The position numbers and the translations under genes are program-made. Below the pieces are notes generated by a model, which was not told where the DNA came from, made no database searches, and saw only the letters and a list, made by a program, of their open reading frames with translations. This document shows positions 1 through 5,422 of a stretch of DNA of 9,283 nucleotides, in pieces. The DNA is from Streptosporangiaceae bacterium (lineage in GTDB: Bacteria > Actinomycetota > Actinomycetes > Streptosporangiales > Streptosporangiaceae): contig JASHYW010000010.1 in the NCBI GenBank assembly GCA_030042885.1, positions 1 through 9,283 of the forward strand, written 5' to 3'. How positions within the stretch are numbered: position 1 is the first letter of the stretch; each line of letters begins with the position of its first letter.

Positions 1-238
1 TCACCGCGTCCGCGGCCTCCTCGAGCAGGGGCGCGACCCATTCCCTGGCGCCACGGACGGCGTCCTGCACGCGCGGCGCGGCCCATTCCTTCGCGTCGGC
101 AGCGCCCTGCCGGGCTCCCTGGACCGCTGTCGTTCCCGCGCGCTTTCCCTTCGGGACGGCCTGGGCGGCGGCGTCCTTCGCGCGCGCGCCCATCGCCGCC
201 ATCCCGGCGGTAGTGCGGTTGGTCTTGATGAGGGACAC
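1..238 (-). CDS. Partial Ala-rich protein, possibly DUF5324-like (N-terminal 79 residues)
   Basis: An open frame starts at a GTG (238-236) and runs off the left edge without a stop; 79 codons are visible. A good Shine-Dalgarno (GGGAGG, then 6 bases) precedes the GTG. The protein begins VSLIKTNRTTAGMAAMGARA and is rich in Ala, Lys, Arg and Gln, with repeated short units such as AKEWAAPRVQDAV and AREWVAPLLEEAADAV, which look like amphipathic helices. No signal peptide, membrane segment or catalytic motif is visible in this part. The composition and the position divergent from a cyclophilin gene resemble the DUF5324 proteins I recall from Streptomyces, but that is recall and not a search. The gene faces away from ppiA across a 148-bp divergent region. 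Function unknown. Confidence 0.7.
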   Translation of the reverse strand, partial: MSLIKTNRTTAGMAAMGARAKDAAAQAVPKGKRAGTTAVQGARQGAADAKEWAAPRVQDAVRGAREWVAPLLEEAADAV

Positions 239-291
239 AGTTAACCTCCCGAGCGTCATCCCGTTATCACAGGCTTCCCGTCCGGGCTGGG

Positions 292-319
292 TTCAACCAT
301 CCCGCGCTGCCGGTACGGT
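292..319 (+). promoter_or_regulatory. Candidate promoter for ppiA-rhomboid
   Basis: TTCAAC (292-297) and TACGGT (314-319) are separated by 16 bases, a fair match to the actinobacterial housekeeping pattern TTGACN/TANNNT. It lies about 68 bases upstream of the ppiA start in the only intergenic space before that gene. The match is imperfect and the background is GC-rich, so this is a tentative call. I found no equally good pair for the divergent gene: a TTGAAC on the minus strand (295-290) has a spacer of about 19 or more bases to the nearest AT-rich hexamer. Confidence 0.28.
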
Positions 320-386
320 GATGACTGAAGGAAATTTACCGCGCGGAAACGCAAGGCCGCCGATGGCCGCTTGAGGAGTCAACCGC

Positions 387-917
387 ATGGCAGACACGCT
401 GACGGCTACGTTGCAGACCAGCCAGGGAACGGTAGTCGTCCGCCTTTTCCCTGATCACGCACCGAAGACCGTGCGCAACTTCGTGGAGCTGGCCGAGGGC
501 GGCAGGCAGTGGACCGATCCGCGCACCGGGCGCGCCACCACCGGCAAGCTGTACGACGGGACCGTATTCCACCGGGTCATCCCGGACTTCATGATCCAGG
601 GCGGGGACCCGCTCGGCAGCGGCCGCGGCGGCCCTGGCTACAGGTTCGCCGACGAGATCCATCCGGATCTGGTCTTCGACCGGCCATACCTGCTGGCGAT
701 GGCGAACGCCGGACCCGGCACCAACGGCTCGCAGTTCTTCATCACGGTCGTCCCCACCCCGTGGCTCAACGGGAAGCACACCATCTTCGGTGAGGTCATC
801 GAGGGCACCGACGTGGTTGACCGGATCAGCCGGGTGAAGACCGGCAGCCAGGACAGGCCGGTGGAAGACGTGACCGTCGAATCGGTCACCGTGGACCGCG
901 GCGGCAACGCCAGCTGA
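387..917 (+). CDS. ppiA: Cyclophilin-type peptidyl-prolyl cis-trans isomerase
   Basis: This 176-residue cytoplasmic cyclophilin catalyses cis-trans isomerisation of Xaa-Pro bonds and so assists protein folding. The whole protein is one cyclophilin domain. The active-site residues known from human cyclophilin A are all present: Arg63, Phe68, Met69 and Gln71 in FHRVIPDFMIQGGDP, Gln116 and Phe118 in NGSQFFIT, and Trp126, Leu127 and His131 in PWLNGKHTIFGEV. It should therefore be active and potentially cyclosporin-sensitive. There is no signal peptide or membrane segment. The ATG at 387 follows GAGGAG (373-378) with 8 bases between, a strong ribosome site. The stop is 11 bases before the rhomboid start, so the two genes are probably co-transcribed. 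In Mycobacterium tuberculosis ppiA also lies close to crgA and the pknB cluster, which supports the symbol. Confidence 0.95.
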   Translation: MADTLTATLQTSQGTVVVRLFPDHAPKTVRNFVELAEGGRQWTDPRTGRATTGKLYDGTVFHRVIPDFMIQGGDPLGSGRGGPGYRFADEIHPDLVFDRPYLLAMANAGPGTNGSQFFITVVPTPWLNGKHTIFGEVIEGTDVVDRISRVKTGSQDRPVEDVTVESVTVDRGGNAS

Positions 918-928
918 CAGGACCAGTC

Positions 929-1843
929 GTGAGCATGCCCAGCGATCCCGGACCGGACGGCTCGGGTCAACCGGGCCGCACCGGGGAACACCCGCCGCAG
1001 GTCCCTGTCTGCTACCGGCACCCCGGCCGGGAGACGTACGTCTCCTGCGTCCGGTGCGGGCGTTACGCGTGCCCTGACTGCATGCGCTCGGCCGCGGTAG
1101 GTCAGCAGTGCGTCGACTGCGTGGGCCAGGACGCGCGCGCCACCCGGCAGGTCAGGACCGTATCCGGCGGCCGTCCGGCCGCCGGCGCGGTCGTGACCTG
1201 GACGCTGGTCGCGATCAACGTCGCCGTATACCTGGTGACCTGGGTTCGCCCGGGCCTCGTCAACGACCTGGAGATGCTCGGCTACGCCTCATACCCGGCG
1301 GGCGGTCCGCCGCATGGCGTCGCCGTGGGCGAGTGGTACCGGCTGATCACCTCGGCGTTCCTGGCCGGCCCGAGTGGCCTGGGATTCGCGGACATCCTGT
1401 TCAACATGTGGGCCCTGATCTTCGTGGGCCCAGCCCTCGAGGGCCTGCTCGGCCGGATGCGCTTCCTCGCCGTCTACCTGCTCAGTGCCGTCGGCGGCGC
1501 GGTCATGTACTACTTCCTCGCGCCCCAGAATTACCCTGCCGTCGGCGCCTCGGGTGCGATTTTCGGCCTGTTCGGCGCCTGGTTCGTCGTGGCCAGGCGG
1601 CTCCACCTGGACAGCCGCGGGATCGTCGCGCTGATCGCCATCAACCTGGCGCTCAGCTTCTGGCTCCACAACATCATCGCCTGGCAGGACCATATCGGCG
1701 GGTTGCTGACCGGGGCGATCCTCACCGCCGCCTATGTCTACGCGCCAGCCAGGAACCGGTCCGCGCTGCAGGCGCTGGCCACCATCGCGGTGCTGGCCTT
1801 GCTGGTTATCGCGGTCCTGGTCAGGAACGCCCAGCTGACCTGA
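929..1843 (+). CDS. Rhomboid-family intramembrane serine protease with N-terminal B-box-like zinc finger
   Basis: This 304-residue membrane protein would cleave transmembrane substrates within the bilayer; its substrate is unknown. Residues 28-64 hold paired metal ligands (C28..H31, C40..C43, C48..C51, C61..C64), a B-box-like zinc finger. About seven membrane segments follow (roughly 86-106, 152-170, 178-198, 206-224, 231-248, 253-272, 279-298), the 6+1 rhomboid type. The catalytic dyad is visible: Ser208 in GASGAIFG and His255 in DHIGG. EWYR (135-138) matches the conserved loop-1 motif. The usual HxxxN of TM2 reads Asp155-xxx-Asn159 (ADILFN), and the upstream FLHG His is Ala146, so the oxyanion-side histidines are missing although the dyad is intact. 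The start is GTG at 929; an ATG two codons later (935) is equally possible, and the ribosome site (ACAGGA) is weak. It follows ppiA by 11 bases and converges with crgA. Confidence 0.9.
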   Translation: MSMPSDPGPDGSGQPGRTGEHPPQVPVCYRHPGRETYVSCVRCGRYACPDCMRSAAVGQQCVDCVGQDARATRQVRTVSGGRPAAGAVVTWTLVAINVAVYLVTWVRPGLVNDLEMLGYASYPAGGPPHGVAVGEWYRLITSAFLAGPSGLGFADILFNMWALIFVGPALEGLLGRMRFLAVYLLSAVGGAVMYYFLAPQNYPAVGASGAIFGLFGAWFVVARRLHLDSRGIVALIAINLALSFWLHNIIAWQDHIGGLLTGAILTAAYVYAPARNRSALQALATIAVLALLVIAVLVRNAQLT

Positions 1844-1855
1844 GCGGGCCTGTAA

Positions 1856-2107
1856 TCATCGCCACCTGGTGGCCAGGATGACGCCGCTGATGACGAACAC
1901 GAAGCCCACCACGAGGTTCCAGTTGCCCAGCGCCGACATGCCGGGGACGGAATTCTGGGTGACGTAGTACACCACGATCCAGCCCAGGCCGATGACCAGG
2001 AGGACCACGATGGCCGGGCCGACCCACGGCGGGCTGACCTTGCGCCGCGCCGACTTCCGCGGCGGGGGCGTGTAGACCGTCCTCTTGCGGACGCGCGACT
2101 TGGGCAC
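1856..2107 (-). CDS. crgA: Cell division protein CrgA
   Basis: This 83-residue membrane protein belongs to the CrgA (UPF0233) family, found only in Actinobacteria. Family members localise to the septum; CrgA delays or inhibits FtsZ-ring formation in Streptomyces and helps recruit divisome and wall-synthesis proteins in mycobacteria. The sequence shows the family layout: a short basic cytoplasmic N-terminus (MPKSRVRKR), two membrane segments (about 29-50 and 62-80), a conserved GNWN before the second segment, and the terminal TRWR. The length is normal for the family. The GTG start at 2107-2105 follows AGGAGG (2118-2113) with 5 bases between, an excellent ribosome site. It is read in the same direction as the pknB operon but is separated from pknB by 160 bp containing hairpins and a candidate promoter, so it is probably an independent transcript. 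It converges with the rhomboid gene. Confidence 0.96.
   Translation of the reverse strand: MPKSRVRKRTVYTPPPRKSARRKVSPPWVGPAIVVLLVIGLGWIVVYYVTQNSVPGMSALGNWNLVVGFVFVISGVILATRWR
1861..1873 (+). terminator. Short inverted repeat after the rhomboid stop, possible terminator
   Basis: GCCACC-T-GGTGGC is a perfect inverted repeat starting 17 bases after the rhomboid stop. As RNA it could form a 5-bp stem with a 3-base loop. It lies inside the 3' end of crgA on the other strand, because only 12 bases separate the two stops. There is no U-tract. The stem is short and it encodes the conserved CrgA C-terminus, so the symmetry may be coincidental. Confidence 0.25.
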
Positions 2108-2145
2108 GACGGCCTCCTGCCTGGCAAACCCTCGGGGTCCGGGGT

Positions 2146-2159
2146 TCGTCCCGGGACGA
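2146..2159. repeat. Perfect 14-bp palindrome in the crgA leader
   Basis: TCGTCCCGGGACGA is its own reverse complement. It lies 39 bases upstream of the crgA start codon and just inside the transcript predicted from the candidate promoter at 2174-2202. It could be a repressor site or an RNA hairpin. An overlapping alternative stem (CCGGG..CCCGG) can form with the adjacent GGGGTTCG bases. I do not recognise it as a BldD, WhiA or LexA site. Confidence 0.5.
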
Positions 2160-2173
2160 GCACAGCGATGCGG

Positions 2174-2202
2174 AACCTAAGCGTAGCCGCTCGCGGCGGT
2201 AA
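2174..2202 (-). promoter_or_regulatory. Candidate crgA promoter
   Basis: Read on the minus strand, TTACCG (2202-2197) and TAGGTT (2179-2174) are separated by exactly 17 bases. TAGGTT fits the actinobacterial -10 consensus TANNNT; TTACCG is a moderate -35. Transcription would begin near 2167, giving a leader of about 60 bases that contains the 14-bp palindrome and the strong crgA ribosome site. It lies downstream of the hairpins that end the pknB operon, which is where an independent crgA promoter is expected. Confidence 0.35.
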
Positions 2203-2228
2203 TCGCCTCGGCCCGCATGCTCCGGGCA

Positions 2229-2267
2229 GGCCAGCCAGGTCTGGCCCCGGCGGCTGGGCCGCCGAGG
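2229..2267 (-). terminator. Tandem hairpins directly after pknB, likely operon terminator
   Basis: Immediately after the pknB stop codon, the minus strand reads CCTCGGCGGC-CCA-GCCGCCGGGG (bases 2267-2245), a 10-bp stem with one G-U pair and a 3-base loop. It is followed at once by GGCCAG-ACCTGG-CTGGCC (2246-2229), a 6-bp stem with a 6-base loop. The two stems share two bases and so would compete. There is no U-tract, but U-less GC-rich hairpins are common at actinobacterial gene ends. The position argues for termination or 3' stabilisation of the pstP-rodA-pbpA-pknA-pknB message. Confidence 0.6.
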
Positions 2268-4025
2268 TCAGAAGCCCGGGGTGGGCCCCCCGCTGCTGGT
2301 CGGGGTCGGGGTGGGTGACCCCGACGTGGGGGTCGGGGACGGGGACGGGGACGCCCCGTTCTGGACGAAGATGGTGACCGTGGTACCCTTGGCCGCCGTG
2401 CTGCCCGCGCTCGGCTGCTGAGAAAAGACCGTGCCGTTCGGGTACTGTGCCGGTCCTGACCCCTGCTGGACGCTGACCACGAACCCGGCCGTGGTCAGGA
2501 TCTGGTTGGCGGTCTGCTGGGAATCACCGATGACCGAAGGCACGGAGACGGCCCCGCCGGACACGGTGATCGTGACCGTGGAGCCCGGGGCAGCCGTGCC
2601 CCCGCTCGGGATCTGGCTGATCACCGTCCCCGATGGCTGAGTTGACGTCGGGGCCTGCTGGACGTGGACGTTGAAGCCCTTGGTCTGGAGTATGGACTCG
2701 GCCTGGCTTTCCAGCTGGCCCACCACGTTGGGTACCGCGATCGGCGCCGGTCCCGTGGAGACGTACAAGGTCACGAGCGTGTTCTCCGCAACGTTGTTGC
2801 CCTGGGCCGGATTGGAGCTGATCACCAGGCCGTTCTGGACACTGCTGCTGGCCTGGTCGACCACGGCGGACCGAAGGTGCGCGGTGGCGATCTCCTGCTG
2901 CGCCACGTGGACGGGCTGGCCGTCGACCAGCGGTACCGGATAGGTCTTGCCCCCGGCCAGCAGGTAGTAGGCCACGCCGATGACCACGCCGAGCACCAGC
3001 ACCAGCCCGAGCACCCACGGTATCCACCGGCGCCCGCCGCGCCGATCGCCGCGTCCATAGCCGGCGTACTCATAGTCCGCCACTGGCGGGATCCCAGACG
3101 TCCGGCCCGCCATCATGGTGTCGGGGCCCATCCGCTGGGTCTGCGAGTACATGTCGACCCTGGTCGGCGGCGCGGCCGCCACCGGCAGGCCAGACGCGGC
3201 ACGCTGCAGGTCGGCGCGCATGTCGGCCGCGGTCTGGTACCGGTCGGCCGGGTTCTTGGCCATCGCCTTCAGCACGATCGCATCCGCCCAGGCCGGGACG
3301 TCCGGGTCGACCCTGGACGGCGGGATCGGGTCCTCCCGGACATGCTGGTAGGCGATCGCGACCGGCGAGTCGCCGGTGAACGGCGGCCGGCCCGTGAGCA
3401 GTTCGTACAGCAGGCAGCCGGTCGAGTACAGGTCGCTGCGGGAATCGACCCGCTCGCCCCTGGCCTGCTCCGGCGACAGGTACTGCGCGGTACCGATCAC
3501 CTGGGCCGTCTGGGTCATGGTGGCCTGGGCGTCGCTCATCGCGCGGGCGATGCCGAAGTCCATGACCTTGACGTCGCCGCTGCGGGTCACCATGACGTTG
3601 CCCGGCTTGATGTCCCGGTGCACGATGCCGGCCTGGTGGCTGTAGTCGAGGGCGCGCAGCACGCCGTCGATGATCTCCAGCGACCGCTCCGGCAGCAGCC
3701 GGTGACCGTCTTGCAGCAGGTCGCGCACTGTCCGGCCGTCCACGTACTCCATCACGATGTACGGGACGGGCACGCCGGTCGCCATGTCCTCGCCGGTGTC
3801 GTAGACCGCCACGATGTTCGGGTGGTTCAGCGACGCCGCCGACTGGGCCTCGCGGCGGAACCTGGCCTGGAATATCTGGTCCCTGGCCAGATCGGCGCGC
3901 AGCGTCTTGATCGCGACGATCCGGTCGAGCCGGATGTCACGCGCGCGGTACACCTCCGCCATGCCGCCGCGGCCCACTATGCCGTCGAGCTCGTAGCGGC
4001 CACCGAGGAGACGGGGCTGTGTCAT
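2268..4025 (-). CDS. pknB: Membrane Ser/Thr protein kinase PknB with three PASTA domains
   Basis: PknB phosphorylates wall-synthesis and division proteins and senses peptidoglycan fragments outside the cell. From the ATG at 4025 (585 residues) the kinase domain spans about 10-275: glycine loop GRGGMAEVY (18-26), Lys40, Glu59, HRDIKPGN (136-143, Asp138 and Asn143), Asp156 of DFG, activation-loop Thr171 and Thr173, and SPE. These numbers coincide with M. tuberculosis PknB, which supports this ATG over the GTG at 4034 (three residues longer). A juxtamembrane linker (about 278-333) leads to one membrane segment (334-358). Three extracytoplasmic PASTA domains follow (about 360-424, 427-490, 493-556), then a Ser/Pro/Thr-rich tail (557-585). 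M. tuberculosis PknB has four PASTA domains and no such tail. The ribosome site is weak (GGCAGAG, 8 bases upstream). It lies 47 bases after pknA and is the last gene of the operon. Confidence 0.96.
   Translation of the reverse strand: MTQPRLLGGRYELDGIVGRGGMAEVYRARDIRLDRIVAIKTLRADLARDQIFQARFRREAQSAASLNHPNIVAVYDTGEDMATGVPVPYIVMEYVDGRTVRDLLQDGHRLLPERSLEIIDGVLRALDYSHQAGIVHRDIKPGNVMVTRSGDVKVMDFGIARAMSDAQATMTQTAQVIGTAQYLSPEQARGERVDSRSDLYSTGCLLYELLTGRPPFTGDSPVAIAYQHVREDPIPPSRVDPDVPAWADAIVLKAMAKNPADRYQTAADMRADLQRAASGLPVAAAPPTRVDMYSQTQRMGPDTMMAGRTSGIPPVADYEYAGYGRGDRRGGRRWIPWVLGLVLVLGVVIGVAYYLLAGGKTYPVPLVDGQPVHVAQQEIATAHLRSAVVDQASSSVQNGLVISSNPAQGNNVAENTLVTLYVSTGPAPIAVPNVVGQLESQAESILQTKGFNVHVQQAPTSTQPSGTVISQIPSGGTAAPGSTVTITVSGGAVSVPSVIGDSQQTANQILTTAGFVVSVQQGSGPAQYPNGTVFSQQPSAGSTAAKGTTVTIFVQNGASPSPSPTPTSGSPTPTPTSSGGPTPGF
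2328..2350 (+). other. G-quadruplex-forming motif in the pknB 3' end
   Basis: The plus strand carries four runs of four or more G (2328-2332, 2335-2338, 2341-2344, 2347-2350) separated by 2-base loops TC, AC and AC. This meets the classical quadruplex pattern strongly, and further G-runs lie at 2302-2305, 2308-2311 and 2313-2315. On the coding strand the same bases give Ser-Pro/Thr-Pro codons of the PknB tail, so the motif could be a by-product of that repeat. The G-rich strand is the template strand for pknB transcription. Confidence 0.6.
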
Positions 4026-4072
4026 GTCTCGCACTCTGCCAAACCACCCTGCGTTGTTGCCAGTATCTAAGA

Positions 4073-5422
4073 CTACTGAGCCGCCGAAGACGAACTCGAC
4101 GACGATGACGGGGACGGACTTGATGATGTCGAGCTGCTCGCCGACGCGGTAGGGCTCGTCGACGATGGTGGCGTCTTCGGGGATGTGGTCGGTTTCACCG
4201 TCTTGGTCGGCTTAGGGTCAATCGCGGGGCTCGGCACCGTTGGCGACGGTTCCACCGTACTAGGGTGCACAGAAGGCTTGACGCGCTGTCCGGTGCTGTG
4301 CGACGGGGGCGAGGCCGACGAGCTCAGATGCTGCACGGTGTTGTTTCCCGTCCCTCCGCTGGCCTGGCCTGCGATATGGCCGCTGACGTACAGGCCGGCC
4401 GCGGCGGCCAGAGCGCACAGCGTCGCGGTCATGCCCGCCGCCAGCAGACGGCGCCGCCGGATGGCCTCCGCAGACTCGCCGTCCTGGGCTCCGCCGCGAT
4501 CACCGTCGTCCGGGCGCAGCGCGCTGGTCGGAGCGGCTGACAGGTCGCCCCTGGTCGCTCCCGCGAATCCGGTGGCCGCCACAGAATCACCCACGGCCAG
4601 GGCATCGCGCAGCATGCCGGCGCGGTCCGCGACGACCCGGCCACTGGCGGGACGCAGGTCCGGGGTCTTGGCCAGCATGTCGTAGACCAGATCGCAGACC
4701 GGCTGGGGCACCCCTGGCGGCAGCGGAGGTACCGGGGCGTGCTTGTGCGCATACGCGATCGCCAGCGGCTCGCTGGCCCGGAACGGCGCGTGTCCGGCCA
4801 GGCACTCGTACGCGACTACCCCGAGCGAGTAGATGTCGGAGGCGGCAGCTACCGGTGCCCCGGTGGCCTGCTCGGGCGACACGTACATCGCCGTGCCCAT
4901 CACCATGCCGGTCTCGGTCAGGTGTGCCGCCTGCGCCGCCTGTACCGCGGTGGCGATCCCGAAGTCGGTGATCTTCGTCATGCCGCCGCCGGCGATGAGC
5001 AAGTTACCCGGCTTGATGTCCCGGTGCACGATGCCGGCCTGATGCGCGGCGTCCAGCGCGCGGGCCGCCTGGGCGATGATGTCCAGGGTGGCGTCTGGGG
5101 AAAGCCGGCCGGCCCGGGCCAGGATCGCGGACAGCGGCTCCCCCCTGACCAGCTCCATGATCAGGTAGGCCCCGCCGAACTCGGAGGACTCGCCGTAGTC
5201 GTAGACCCGGGCGATGCCCGGATGGGACAGGCTGGCCGCGTACCGCGCCTCGGCGCGGAACCTGGCCAGGAACGCCTCGTCCCCGGCCCGCCCCGTGGGC
5301 AGCAGCTTCACCGCCACCGCGCGGTTGAGCAGCACATCCTCGCCGCGCCACACCTCTCCCATGCCGCCGGCCGCGATACGGTCGGTCAGCCGGTAGCGGC
5401 CCGCCAGGAGGTAATGGGTCAC
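4073..5422 (-). CDS. pknA: Membrane Ser/Thr protein kinase, PknA type, with Ser/Pro/Thr-rich tail
   Basis: This 449-residue kinase is the partner of PknB in controlling cell shape, wall synthesis and division. The kinase domain covers about 10-275: glycine loop with AAGGMGEVW (17-25), Lys39, Glu58, HRDIKPGN (133-140, Asp135 and Asn140), DFG (153-155), TETGMVMGT with activation-loop Thr169 and Thr171, and SPE (182-184). All catalytic residues are present. An Arg-rich stretch (322-325) precedes one membrane segment (about 326-348). The outer part has no PASTA domain; it is a 100-residue low-complexity tail rich in Ser, Pro, Thr and Lys that ends in a run of eight Ser. The start is GTG at 5422, whose G is also the last base of the pbpA stop (TAGTG), with GGGGA 5 bases upstream, so translation is probably coupled to pbpA. 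The symbol rests on position between pbpA and pknB, as in mycobacteria, and on the lack of PASTA domains. Confidence 0.93.
   Translation of the reverse strand: MTHYLLAGRYRLTDRIAAGGMGEVWRGEDVLLNRAVAVKLLPTGRAGDEAFLARFRAEARYAASLSHPGIARVYDYGESSEFGGAYLIMELVRGEPLSAILARAGRLSPDATLDIIAQAARALDAAHQAGIVHRDIKPGNLLIAGGGMTKITDFGIATAVQAAQAAHLTETGMVMGTAMYVSPEQATGAPVAAASDIYSLGVVAYECLAGHAPFRASEPLAIAYAHKHAPVPPLPPGVPQPVCDLVYDMLAKTPDLRPASGRVVADRAGMLRDALAVGDSVAATGFAGATRGDLSAAPTSALRPDDGDRGGAQDGESAEAIRRRRLLAAGMTATLCALAAAAGLYVSGHIAGQASGGTGNNTVQHLSSSASPPSHSTGQRVKPSVHPSTVEPSPTVPSPAIDPKPTKTVKPTTSPKTPPSSTSPTASASSSTSSSPSPSSSSSSSSAAQ

Noticed and set aside
290..295. TTGAAC as a minus-strand -35 for the left-edge gene
   Set aside because: The nearest AT-rich hexamer in the GTGATAAC stretch is 19-21 bases away, too far for a standard spacer.
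1108..1881. Second plus-strand frame inside the rhomboid gene
   Set aside because: Arg/Pro/Gly-rich out-of-frame translation; the rhomboid frame has the catalytic motifs and membrane segments.
4026..4034. GTG start for pknB three codons upstream
   Set aside because: The ATG at 4025 puts Lys40, Glu59, Asp138, Asp156, Thr171 and Thr173 at exactly the M. tuberculosis PknB positions. The GTG has no better ribosome site, though it cannot be excluded.
2664..4070. Long open frame (468 codons) on the plus strand antisense to pknB
   Set aside because: The opposite strand encodes a complete kinase with all motifs. The plus-strand product is His/Arg/Gly-rich without recognisable domains, as expected for an antisense frame in GC-rich DNA.
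4079..4170. Apparent trinucleotide repeat tract (GAC/GAT/GTC) at the pknA 3' end
   Set aside because: The triplets are imperfect and explained by mixed Ser codons of the protein tail; not a clean microsatellite.
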